A stretch of DNA of 64,000 nucleotides from assembly GCA_023055505.1 (NCBI GenBank), contig JALIRH010000004.1, positions 52,457,115 through 52,521,114 of the forward strand, read 5' to 3'. The notes below the pieces were generated by a model. That model worked only from the letters and a program-made list of their open reading frames with translations. It searched no databases and was not told the DNA's origin. A program made the translations under genes and the position numbers. Below are positions 1 through 12,244 of the stretch, piece after piece; position 1 is the first letter of the stretch, and the number at the start of each line of letters is the position of its first letter. Source of the DNA: Callipepla californica brunnescens. Its lineage: Eukaryota > Chordata > Aves > Galliformes > Odontophoridae.

Positions 1-3000
1 AAATGACTGTCAGAGTGAATATGTTTCTGAAAGCAGAATGAGCCGTGGAGGCAACAGCTCGTGAAAATAAAGCATGTCTGTTGTCTGAAAGAAATGATCT
101 AAGACTGCACTAGAATTGAATAATTATTCTTTTACATCATTATAAATTTCTGGAGTGTACGTTCTTTAATGCTAAGCAGCAGCACTGGGAGGGTCTGGAA
201 GCAGCTGGGCTGTTTGGCTGGCTGAGGGAGCCATCTCAGCTGCTCTGACAAGCAAGCTGCCATTTTCAATGTGATCACTTCTGATTCTTAAAGCAGTTTT
301 TTTTGTTGTTTTTTTTTGTCTCTTAACTTTGTGCAAATCCCTCCTGGTATTTCTCTTTTCAAAGTAAGATGTGTTTCCATATGCCCATGAAAGTTTCCCT
401 GACAATTTTTGCTTTTTGGAATGCCTTATTCCTGGTGGGCAATGTGTGAAACGAGCCTGCTTTGTTTATCAAGCGCCCGTGACATAATGTAAACCATACT
501 GAATATCCTCAACCACTGCACAGATGTCTTTGTGCCGAAAGGAGACTCCAAGTTTTGCTGATCTAATCAACCTTTTGTTCTCTCCTGTTTGGAAAGCGAT
601 TTCTTAAAAACTCCTGTTGCAGATAAAGACGTTATTACGCGGCTCAGATGTTATTCTTAGAAACGAAATAAACAGTTTTCAGCCTTCTCCGAAGAGCAGT
701 ACTTGAAAATAAAAACGATTCTGGAGGAATTAATTGTGCCGTGTTGTCTCTTTGGAGCTGTGCTTTAGTTCTTTTGGGAGAAGTCTTTCCACGACTGAAA
801 CCTGCCGCAAAGCATGTTTTGTTCTTGTCTCCACATTTTGCTCCCCAGCATGTTTTACACACGCCATTTCCGTTCCTATCAAATTAAGCAGCAAACAAAT
901 ATATATCGGTAGCATTTTTAAATTTCAGCTCTTATTCCTTTCCATCAATTTGGCTGAAAACAGGTATTTGCAAACACTGCTCGCCTAATTTCTTCTGGCC
1001 TTTCATTTTTTATGAAGTGTTTTCAAAAGACTTCAATCAACCTTAATGGTGCGTTTTTAGTTAAGGAAACAGAATGGAGAGAAGTCAATTTAAGCTCCCC
1101 AATGAACAAGTGTGTACAGAAAAAAAAGGCACAAATGGGTTTAGAAAACAGAGCCAGTACAAGCAAAATGCAGCGAGCAGAGCGCTCAGGGAAGCCAAGA
1201 TATAATGGAAAGAGTAAAATACTGCAGAGCTTTTTAAACTATATACAATTGGAACAATGGGCTGGACCCAGACATCTATGTTAAACTGTTAGAAGATAGG
1301 TGAAAAGCAAGCTGCAATTCTGAAACCAGGGCCAGAGAATACTAGAATGGAAGGGCTTAAAGCCGAAGCAAATGAACGTGGGGTAGTTCAGCTTGATAGA
1401 AATCAAGTCAAAATTGGTATATTTCACTGTTTAATTTACCATGTGAAGAACCATCTCCTGGCTTTCTGTATTAAAGGACTATTAGTACCAGCCTCCTTAA
1501 TGAAGCTCCTTCTATGCCACCTGTGAAATAATAATACCTTGCTTTTTGCACGTCTATTTTTGCCAAAATACCTTAAAAGCATCGGCTAATTAAGTAACAC
1601 AGCCACTGAGAGAACAGGCTGTGCAGCCACAAAACGTACACCAGAGAAACACACCTGGGAAACTATTACACGGTGATTGTTTAATTGCCTCCCGTTATTC
1701 AAACACGGCATTAATGATACATAAAATACATTGTCCCAAAGCATCCCAACCTCGCTGGTAAAAGGGTAAGTACATCAATATTAAAAGCCAAAGACTAAAA
1801 TAATTCAGCCCCGCTAAACCAGACTGATGTGTGCCCTCAGCTGTCTGGGCCCAACCTTGTCTTTGGCACACACTGCTGGACACAGCACCAGTTATTATCA
1901 CCCGCACGGCAGCGTATCGGTTCTGCTTTGCCTTTATGTGCGCTCGCAGTCGAGTGCAGTTGTTTTTAATGCCTGCCTTACGATCCGATTCAATCCATTC
2001 TGGCTTAATGCAAAGATTTTGTAATGTACACAGCGCCGAGCGGCGCTGAGGCAACGAGCGCAGAACTCATTATTCTTTTAACGGGAATGTCAACAAGAAG
2101 AGGAATTAGAGAGGAAATCGTTGTAACTCCAAAAGAACATCTGACTAACCACTACCGATGACATGTTTTTTCCCTTTTTATCCTCTTCACAATCCATAAA
2201 GGAGGATTTTTCCGAAACAATTAATTTGGTTGCCAAACCCTTCTTAATTCTAAGGAGATTTAAAACTCATCTACTTGGAGTCTGTCTCACGGAGCTAGAC
2301 CCACAACCGGATTACAAGCTGCTCCATCATCTGGCTGTTGTTAGCCCAGTTGCTGCTATGTGGTACATAATTGGACCATTAAAAAAAAAAAAAAAGAAAG
2401 AAAGGGAAAAAAAAAGAAGAAAAGACATATAAACCCCTCAATGTCCTTTACTGAGCCCACTGGCACTTCCAGCATTTTATTATTTGTGATACTTTCTCCA
2501 CAAAATAAAAGCCCAGCAGCCTGAGAGGAAAAGGATTTGCCACACCTTCTTCCAGGTAACCCTGATACTCAACCCGCGGTACAAACACTAACGCTCTGAA
2601 ACCAACCAACCAACAGACAGCATCGTGCGCTTCAATCCCACAGCAAAACCGAGGTCGAAGGTGGAAAAATGCCTCTTCTTTGTGTCTAGTGTTGGAGAGC
2701 ATCTGGCAAATTTCCACTTAGCAGGAATCCTGGTTTGCAGCACAAACTAGGTCCAGTGTTAATTCTTTTAATTATTGCATGTGTGTTTTGTTTTGTTTCT
2801 CTAGAGAGAATCGGTGACTTAAACAAGCCAAGGAAGACTTAAACCCAGATTCAGCCCTTTGTAACACCACTGGCTTAGAGCTGGGGTCACGGTCATGCTT
2901 TGTTTCTCTCTGCTGTGGTGCACAATGGTCGGCTCTTGATATTTGCAAGCCAAGATGAGACCAACAGTTAGATAATGTCTGCACTGACAGCCACGGTCTT

Positions 3001-5170
3001 GGACCTGTGATGTTCCAAATTAGACACACCTCATGAATGCAACAAAGCCACCAGCTAGGCACTGCACATGTTACCTTTTGTGGGGATGGCAGAGGTGACA
3101 GAAGGCAAAAGGAATGTACTGAAGTCTTGTCCTAAAACAGCACCAGAAGCACTTGGTTCAGGTGGTTCAGAGGTGCTGCTGGAGTACTCAGATGAGAGTT
3201 TCACCTTAAAGTACAAAGCCATTGTTTGGTTGGCAGACTCATAGCCTTTATATTCTTCTAAAGAAGTTGTTTGATTCAATGTACTGTAGGCATATGTGTG
3301 GTATGAAGCTTGTAAGCATCATCTGTGGAAGCCCATGAAGTGCAGCTCATGCCCATCTCAGCAGCAAATGAACAGGTGCTGGCAGTCCCTGCGAGAATAA
3401 CGAGTACGCTAACGGAAATATTTTCTCTCTATGAACTTTAGATTAGTAAATAAATCTATAATATGCTAGTATTTATTAATGGTTCTGGCCTTACACGCAG
3501 ATTAGGCTGACTATTATCAGAGAGACCATCGTGGTCAGGGTAAAGTATCTGACTGGGAAGACACTTCTGATTCTGCAAACAGAAGGGATGAAATATTTAA
3601 GACAAAGGGATGCTTCTGCATGCGAGGACCAATCGTTCAAGCTCCTGTATAGCAGCCCCATTTCTATATGGGGTTGAATGACTTCATTTTACTGTCTAAA
3701 TTTCAGCATTCCAGCTTCTGAATCTACGGTGAGATTTGTTCTCCCCAGCTCTATGGAGAAGCCTGGCACTCCTACAGCTGCTGTTTGCTGTGTACAGAAA
3801 CTTTTTTGCACTAACATGCAGAAGCAAAGGGGAAATCCATTACTGTTCCTCATTCTCACTCTCTCCAGGGCTCAGAGGGAATGCCCATTCTCCATTTCCT
3901 TCTTTTCGTACAGCTCAAGCCAACTCTGACAGCATGAATTAATAATCCCCCCTTCCTCTCCCTGTTTTGTTTGGTATGTGACCTCATCTAGAACCAAACA
4001 AACTGCAACATTTCCTCAAAAAGAAATCGTTTTTCAAACATTCAGGCTGGCCAGCTGTGTGGTGTCCCCCAGCTGGGAGCACTGCCTTCAGCACCCACAC
4101 TGGGTGCTCCTGCACGGCTCCGCGGTGCTCACCAGTCCGTCCATCTGTCTGCATGGTGTGTTGCCAGCTCTGAAGTTGGCCTGATCCTTATTCTGGGTAC
4201 AAAGTGCCGTGGATTTGGAGTGACAGTAACTGCATAGGCTACAAGTCCCTCCGCCATGGCAGCATTGCTTCTCTTGTTAGAGAGACCTCAGCTTGGTGCT
4301 TTGCTACTGTTGGTCTTTCAGCCTTCAGAAAATGACAGTCATTTGCAGAACGACAGAGTTACTAGTGAGTTTAAATAATAAACATAGTGTTTGTATATAT
4401 CATCTTAAAGTGCATCACTGTATTCCTCAGTAGTTTGGCATCTGCGCTACTTGAAAATGTCAGAAAAGTTTTATTATTGTATAATATACAGATTAAGTCA
4501 CAAAACTCCCACTGATTTCATTTAAAGCAGCATTTGCCCTTATGTATATTTTTGCTTAAGCTGCTTTAAAGCAACAGTTTAGGACTCAACTTTGCCATCA
4601 TTAGCTGAACGCCCCAAGGAAGTCCCATGAAACAGATGAGGTTTCTGTTAGGAAGTCCATCATGAGTCTTGGTACTGGGATATGCTTCTGGGAGCTGGGC
4701 ACGTGGCTTCCAGCATTTCTCTTCCATAGGTCCATATATGACCTATGATTTAGCAGACTCCATTTCTGATACTCCATTGTGCTGCTGGATTTGTTAGAAT
4801 TTACAAGTGACTTCCTTCCCAAACTCTTAGTCTCAAGAAGCTCATTTGCCCTGAAGTCCTCTGATATCAACAAGGGATTACTTATTTTTTAGAGACTGAG
4901 GTGGCTTACTCATGGATGGAGAGGAGCAAGCACCAGGTTATCACTGCAACCATAATTTCTCTCTTACTCAATTGTTACATATAGAAAAGTAGAAGTTACA
5001 TCTTTCATCAGAAAATAATTGATTGTGGTTCTTGTTTTTTTGTTTTCCAAGACTACCTGGTGTGTGCAGTTGATTGTATCTGAGTGAAGAAATCTTACAA
5101 TTAACTTTACGTCCTAGGTGAGTCTACCAGAAGTTTATTTAACTATTACTTACATTTGGCATTAACTATC
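1..5170. other. Gene-free intergenic stretch
   Basis: I see no supported coding exon, RNA gene or intact mobile element here. Open frames are short (under 125 codons), overlap on both strands and lack matching splice sites or family motifs. A purine-rich A/G tract lies at about 2380-2427. Parts of 470-1000 and 1500-2160 are AT-rich and complex rather than repetitive, so they could include conserved non-coding DNA, but I cannot measure conservation. Confidence 0.6.
2380..2427. repeat. Purine-rich A/G simple repeat
   Basis: A run of A residues is followed by alternating AAAG, GGGAAA and AAGA blocks with no pyrimidine for most of its length. It is a low-complexity tract, possibly the tail of an old retroposon, although no body is recognisable beside it. 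Confidence 0.7.
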
Positions 5171-5174
5171 ATTA

Positions 5175-5455
5175 GGAGGTTGGGCTCTTTTCTCAGGTAA
5201 CGTGACAGGATGTGAGGAAACGGCCTCACCTTGCACCAAGGGAAGTTTAGATTGGACACTGAGAGTATTTTCCTCTCAGAGCAGGTGGTGAGGCTTCGGA
5301 ACGGGCTGCTCAACGACATGGCAGAGACCCGTCCCTGGAGATACAGAAGAGGATTGGATGTGCCACTAATGGGAACGGTTTAGCGATGGGACTGGGTAGG
5401 TCAGGCTGATGGCTGGACTTAGTGATCTTAGAGATCCTGACCAATTCAAACATCT
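5175..5455 (+). mobile_element. CR1 LINE 3'-end fragment
   Basis: The segment follows the CR1 consensus 3' region in order. It opens with a GGCTCTT..CAGGTAAC block, then a 'TTGCACCAAGGGAAGTTTAGATTGGA' type block, then 'GGGCTGCTCAACGACATGGCAGAG', then 'CGTCCCTGGAG', and ends with 'TTGGACTTAGTGATCTTAGAGAT'. CR1 is the dominant avian non-LTR retrotransposon, and 5'-truncated copies like this are the norm. The terminal ATTCTATG repeats are no longer clear. Confidence 0.85.
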
Positions 5456-5459
5456 CTCC

Positions 5460-8400
5460 ATTTTGTATTGAAATCTTTCCATGCTTACCATAAAGTTTTT
5501 GAGAAAGTATCCCCCAGGGGCTGTGTATGCTAGGGATATGTGTAGAGACAGGGTTATAATTAGACGTGTGTCTATGTCTAATTACATTATTTCCAAAATT
5601 TCCTATCTGCATTCTCTCCATTTTTATGGGCTGTTTTTAGCTTGCCTTTATTTTCTGTTATTTTTTTACTACACAGTCTTTCTATGATTCCTCATCAGAT
5701 GAAGCTTTAAAAGAAAACAGATGCACAGCGTAGCACAGTTTCTCTGCTGTGCAGGAAACAACATGAAATTTGCAGCTACCCTAAACTACGCCAGTACTTA
5801 TTCTGGCATTCAGGCTTTGTCAGTCTTCTTTGGGAGCAGTAATAACATTATAATGGGACTGGGAGACAAAACTGCCAAAGTCTTTCCAAGACAATCTTCT
5901 GTGCTCATCAGCATAGACAATCATTCTTTTCACTTCTGGAGTAATAGGAAGATTTTAAGCAATATCTTTTGATTTGAGTTGGACTTGAAAAATGACATAG
6001 CTGGGGGCCTTATTTTAAATGCAACGAGTCTGAAATGTAAAGTGCAATTTCCCATGCAGTCTGTGGAGAGAATGAGGCACTTGTCCCAGTTCTCTTAATT
6101 GTCTCTGATTGCTGTTTGTGTAGCACAGTCACTTCCTCGTCTTCAAAATCACCTTCAAGGGCTCCAACATTTTTCACTTTGCTGTTTTAAATCAGGAAGG
6201 GCTAAACACTCACCCATCCAGCCATTATGGCTCTTTTATGTTATTTACGCTGTTTATGCTATTAGGCTTTAAATTTTGTTTATTTAATTGGCCTTAACAA
6301 GTACTTAAGTCACAGTTTTGAGGACGCATCAGTGGGACTCAGCACATGTTGATTAAGGTGTGCTTAACCTGGCAGTTAATATTTGGTACCATTTTCCCAG
6401 CAGCCGTGACTGTTATGGAAGAAGTGCTAATTTTCCAAAAATGGTTAGAGCTCGGTTATTATGTTGGTTCTTTATTCGCACAGCTTCATTATTTTGTTGG
6501 CGCTGCTCTGTGAGAGATGAAGTAGCACCATTATTTCTACTCCCAACTCCTTTCAGGCCTCTGCAATCACTGAGGGACATGTGTGACATTACTCAGATAA
6601 GCAATTCTGTTTGCCTTCAATGAGACCGGGTGCATGAATGCATCCTGTGAAACAGCTGCCCACCTTCATTGGTCAGCGCAGCATTTCCTGGCATACACTC
6701 GGGGAGATGAAGAACAAACAGTAAAAATCATGTTCCATCAAATCTTTGTTTCAGTTTTCATTCAGAAGAGAAGTTCTGCCAGTTAGGAGCCCTCGGGTTT
6801 ATGGAAAACCCGAACGGAGGGAAAAGGAGTCGAAAATCCCAAGATGGCTATAGGTAAGTGGAGATCAGAGAGGCCACTTCGGCCTCTAGAAGTAGAAAGG
6901 CTGCGTAGGTCCGTGGCTGGAATATTAGAAACTGGTACTCTGAAGTTACTCAAAACTGCAGAAATCTAACTTATCTTTTACAACAAATTATTCATGGAAG
7001 TCAGCAGGACCTGGAGATAAACTATCCATTTAGTGCATAACTATGTGAATGGACCTCAAGGTCCTGCCAAGGAAACAAGTGGAAACATTTTGAGAATGGC
7101 AGTAAACATTTATAACTGAAACCACCAAAAGTGTTATTTTGGTTAGATACCACCCTTCCTTAGATCAGTGGATGGCACAGAGAGCAGGGAAAGATTTGAG
7201 GGCTGGAAGGAAAGGAATTATGATGCCAGGCTGCTTTTAAACATGACATGACCAGAGCTCTGTGGACTCAGTTCCCAAGTCACCTTGGGAACATCAGAGA
7301 GTACCCAGGTTAGGCTTGCTACCTCCTTTATTTCTTCCTTAGTAGCCGATACCACAAGTCATAATACCACTACTGGCTTCTAGTGGAGATACACCTAAAA
7401 TAATGCCTTATACAACCTCATGTTCCTCAGAGGGTTCCCAAGGCCATTTACTGAGTAGCACTCTAAATCCACAACAGCACAGTGGCAAATGAAAGGCAGG
7501 ACTGTAGACAGAAGCTGTCTTTTCATGCACTGTGTATGCATCCTGACCTAAGGAGCTAACGACAGGGCAAGAGACCATGGATGGGCAGAGACTAACAGAC
7601 CACAGGCAAGGGAACAACCAAGTAAGCCAGGTTAGCATGAGTTCAGGGGGACTCAGGACGCCTGCATTTTCATCTTCAAGAAAATAAGACTCGAGAAATA
7701 TTAAAGATTGTGGCAGTTTCAGACCACATAAACAACTTATTTTTCCCAACAGTAAGAAAATTAATGCCACAAAAAATGTGATTTTTTTTTTTTTAAGAAC
7801 TGAATGTGGCAGTGGGGAAAAGGAATAGAGGATGTTCTTAAAATGAACATTTCTGCTTTAAATAGAGCATCTGGAATGAGAAGTACTAACTACTTTTCAT
7901 ACTTTACCCATAATAACACATTAAAGGGTTTCTTAGCAGTACTTGTGACAGTGGGAATAAGTCAGGGTTAACTTGGCAGAAGCCCCAAACCACACTTAGC
8001 TGGTCCCTATTGTAACAGTGAACAAAGGTTTTATTAACATCTCACCCCTTGTTGGGCCCAAGAGTTCTTTTCCGCACAACAGGAGCTTTGAGTCCATTTA
8101 CAGCTCTGTGGAGGGGATTTATGCTATCAGGTTCAGCATTTGGTTCAGCATTTGTTTACATTTATTTCCCACCATCCCCATCAAAAATTATCCATGAGAA
8201 GTAGGGACTTTAAAAAAAAAACACACCAAAACAGAGTATTTTTAAAACATATCCACTTGGGCACAAAATCAATGCATGAAAATCCTTCCGATCTCCAAAA
8301 CCAAGCTGCACATAAAAGATGGGACAGAGGAGGTGCTGTAGTTCATGGTGTCTGCCTTCTGTAGAAAAAGCAGAAGAAAATCAGAGCAAAAAAACCCTTC

Positions 8401-11400
8401 AGGAAATCTTGTTCCCCAGGTGCCTCTGAAAAGCACAGCAGTCTTGCTATCAAGAGGAAGACAAGGTGTCATGCCACTCGCTAAGGTGACAAAGCAGTGC
8501 AGCATTCATCAGCCCACTTTGTTGGTGGACCTAATCCGTGCGAGCCACCTTCTCGGGCAGCCACAGCCTGTGGTTCTGAAGGCACGGCCATCTCAAGCCC
8601 CCTGTGATTATCTGGTCTGAAGGGTGCAGCTGAAACAAAGAGATTTTGGTCCACTGAACGTTATTGGGACAATTAGGTGTGGCAGGAGGTCTGAAAGGGC
8701 TTCAACTTCAACAAAACACAACCAGCAATTGCCTGCTGCATCTAACCTATACCAGATGGGAGTGGCCTTCAGTGACTCAGAGGATCCTGTGACAAGCTGA
8801 CAGCAGAGGCTACACAGTGAGGTGAAATTTATCCCACTCAGCAGAAAGGGAGCCCACCGATAAAACAGCAAGCACCCATGTTCACCTGTCAAACAGGGTG
8901 TCCCTGCCCACCAACACTCAGCTTCCACCCTATCTCAGTCCAAAACAAATGTAATTCATTCAGTGACTCTCAAGGACCCACTGTACTGACAATCCTTTCC
9001 TTGTTGGATTTAAGATGAGGCAAAGGAAAGGAGGATCTTCTGTCACACAGCAAAAGACGCTTCCAACCCGCGCCTCTGACGATCCCTGCTAACAGGAAGC
9101 CCGCAGTCCTTCACAGAACAGTGATCATACCTCTTCCCCCAGCCAGGAGGGACAGGCACCCCACGCAAGGTCTGCCCCACAAGCATGGTGCCCTCTCCTG
9201 AACTCGAAGCCTGGTGCTGGCCTTCCTAACATGTTGAGAATTCTAATCCCCTCATTACCCAAACGCGTTTCAAAGGAAATGAGCACACTGCAGGAAATTC
9301 AGCCCTTCCTCCAAGGAAGCAGGCAGCTTTAGCTGTGCAGGGATCTGCTCTCACACAGGGGAGAAACACCTCTGTGGCCTCAGGTACTGCAAAGAAACGG
9401 CCCCTGCGCTTTTCGTGTCCTTCCTCACATTGGCTCTCATGGGAAAGCTGGAGACAAAGGCATGAGTGTGCGCTTCTAAACAGGACCCAAAACCTACCAA
9501 CTTTGTGTGGAGTTACAGCAATGTTTTTTCACAAAGCAAACCGTTTTCTCAGGCTCTCCACCAAGGGCTGTGCTCCCTCTTGGCGTCCCGGCTGCTGACA
9601 GTGAATGCAACGAGCCGCTCTCCCACCTCAAGAGGGCACCACGAGACAGTTGAAAAAAGCAACAGAAGCAAACAGGCTTTACCTCAGGCCCCAAATATTC
9701 CTGTCATGAGGATGTTCAATTACAGTAATTAGCAATAATCGCATAAGCAACAGGAGCTTCCCTTACCTCCCTTCACCCCGCCAAAGAATGGAGTCTGCTT
9801 CATTAAAACCTCCGCTTCCTCCTCAATCCCCCGGCCTGGTTCCTGCGCGCTCCCCTCAGCCCTGGCAGGACCTGCACCCCCACTTCTGCTGCCCAGCAGT
9901 GCCAGCTGTCAGCCTGGAAGGGAAAGAAGTGTCCTTTGTGAGTCACCTGCCTTCAAAACTGAAAACTGAAAGGGAGTGGATGTCTTGAATGCTAACGGGA
10001 GGTACTCAACAAGCTGAAGCCTATCGCTCGTGCCTGCCGCTATGTTTTCTGTAACAGCCCTGACCTACTTCGAATAAATGAGCTGTCTATGAAACAGGAC
10101 TTGTTGGCTGTTTTTTTTTCTTACAATAATTATGTTTTCCCTCCTCCCACCCAATAAGTTTATCCCGACAGAACCTAATTTGCAGGAGGAAAACTGAAGA
10201 CGGAAGATTTACCGAGGGTCACATGAAACCACATTTGTTCGAAGCCCACTTTCCATTCTTGGAAGCACCTCAGCTGAGTAACTTCTACACAAATCCGCTC
10301 TCCCTCCGTCTGCATCGATGCTTCTCAGCAGTGAGACACAGGGCACTGCTGGCAGCAAGGCAACACCAGGGGCACAAAGAAATTACAAACCAAACAAATA
10401 TGTTTAACAAGTACGCTACATTGATCTGCCCACACATACTCTTTGTGTTCGAGCAGAGAAGACCACAGAGTTTTGAATGAGCTTCAGTTTCTCAGTACAG
10501 ATGAAAGAAGAGGCCTGGGTGCTGCTGCCCTCATACACGGCTGCCTGCAGCACCCAGGCACTGTCAGAAACCAGGACCACATCCCAGAGCCCTCAATGCA
10601 TTGTCTGAGCCTTTTGTTACAGACTGGGAAGTGTGGATCCAAGGGAGTGCCACGAAATCTTCACAGACAGAAATCCATGCTGGGCACAGACACCGCCCTG
10701 TGCGACCTGGAGGCCGCGACCTCGAGTCCCTTCCAACCCCTGCGATGCTGTGAATCAATGCAAAGTGGGTGGCAGACAGAAAGGAAGGGATCAACAGCCC
10801 CATCAGTCTGATCCACGGGGCTCTAAGTCTCATTTACCCCCCAGATAACAGGTAAAATGAGAAAGGCAAAGACAAATCCCAGATATCCAGGACATCTGGC
10901 TATCTGATGGAGATTCCAGCCTGAGATGTTTCATAGCAGCATCCCCTGTATTTCATACGCTCAGGAAACCACACAGATGCTCTGCTTCCTCACCTTAGGT
11001 GAACTGAGGACAGAATCGGTGAGGCCTTGTTGGACAGAACCCTGCGGAAACAGCGTAGCACACAGAGGAAACTATGAATTTAGCTGGATAAATATAACAA
11101 AAGTAAGTGATTCATTTGTAACCAAGAGGCTTCAATCTATACACATTTATTTTAGGGCAGGATTTCTGTCGTTAAAAGCAGAAATGCTAGAAATAAAAAA
11201 AAAATTATGACTCGGTAACACCGAGAATTTAATACCTGTCCTTCCTTTTTCTACGTAAACTTACAAAGCAAATAACTTTATGGACTGTTTTTGTTTTCAT
11301 TTCATATTCATTGAGAGATCAGGATGATGATGTGTGTTATGGGTGTGAGGGTCACGAGGCTGAAAGAGACAGCTTGTGGGAACCTGAGGTAATTAAATCT

Positions 11401-11590
11401 CCATCCCTCCAACTCCATCTGAGAGACTCTTTACAAAGACTTACAGCCGCCAAGCAGAAGCTTCATGAAGTCCAACAAGGAGAACTGCAAAGCCCTGCCC
11501 CTGGGCGAGAACAGCAAGTCCCAGATTGGGGTGGGAGCAGGAAAGCAGCTCTGCAGGAACTCCCATGGGAGACCTCAAGGGCAACAGATG
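5460..11590. other. Gene-free intergenic stretch
   Basis: No gene is supported. The stretch holds a block rich in TTAATT and ATTA motifs at 6200-6620 (see findings), a T-tract near 7780, an A-tract near 8210, and a possible short CR1 tail near 10690. Reading frames up to 122 codons occur but overlap on both strands and show no recognisable domain. Confidence 0.55.
10690..10765 (+). mobile_element. Possible CR1 3'-tail fragment
   Basis: The text 'GTGCGACCTGGAGG' followed by 'TCCCTTCCAACCCCTGCGATGCTGTGAATC' resembles the last 70 or so bases of CR1 elements, where a 'GACCT..AGGTCCCTTCCAACCC' block precedes ATTCTATG-type repeats. It is short and diverged, so the call rests on one block only. Confidence 0.5.
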
Positions 11591-11594
11591 GAGT

Positions 11595-12240
11595 CAAAGC
11601 CAGCAATGTGCCCATGCAGCAAAAGCTACGTTAGGAAGAGCATCTCCAGCAGGCCAAGGGAGGTGATCCTTCTCTCCTCTGCAATAGTGAGGTCACATCT
11701 GCACTTCTTGGTTTGGTTCTGAGCCCCTCAGCACAATGGAGCAGAGACATTCTGGGGTGAGTCCAGTGAAGGGCCGTGATGATGGTTAAGGGATTGAAGC
11801 ATCTGTCGTATGAGGGGAGCCTGACAGAGCCCTGCTGCGCCTGGAGAAGTCATGAGAACCGTACCAGTGTGAACAAACACCTGACAGGGAGGAGTAAGGA
11901 ACTGGAGCCTGATTCTTCTAGTGGCACTCAGTGAGCAGACGACGGACACTGAAGTACAGGAAACTCTATTTAAACATAAGTAAAAACAAAACAAAACAAA
12001 ACAAAACAAAACAAACAGCAACCAAAAAGAAACACAAAAACAAACAGATAAAAAGAAATCCACACTGGAACAGGGTATGCACTGTCAATCCTTGGAGATA
12101 CTGAAAACCCAAAGTCCATGCAGACACAGCCCCGAGGAACCCGCTCTGGCTGACCCTGCTCTGAGCAGCACGTGGACCAGACCACCCCCAAAGGTCCCAT
12201 CCAACCCCAACACTCCGTGGTTCTGCGGCTCTGAGGCTGT
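11595..12240 (+). mobile_element. CR1 LINE, 3' portion with internal CAAAA expansion
   Basis: This is the longest CR1 copy in the window. In order it shows 'GCCAGCAATGTGCCCATGCAG', 'AGCAGGCCAAGGGAGGTGATCCTTC', 'GTGAGGTCACATCTG', 'GAGTCCAGTGAAGGGCCGTGATGATGGTTAAGGG', 'ACCTGACAGGGAGG' and 'AGGTCCCATCCAACCCCAAC' blocks, all in CR1 consensus order. The body is interrupted by a (CAAAA)n microsatellite near 11981-12016. The copy is 5'-truncated and has no open reverse transcriptase frame. Confidence 0.88.
11981..12016. repeat. (CAAAA)n microsatellite
   Basis: About seven tandem CAAAA units interrupt the CR1 copy. A 5-bp unit inside a LINE body suggests slippage on an A-rich stretch of the element. 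Confidence 0.9.
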
Positions 12241-12244
12241 CCAG

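Noticed and set aside
10225..10260. A tRNA B-box-like GTTCGAAGCC
   Set aside because: No matching A box or cloverleaf pairing lies upstream, and no acceptor stem can be drawn.
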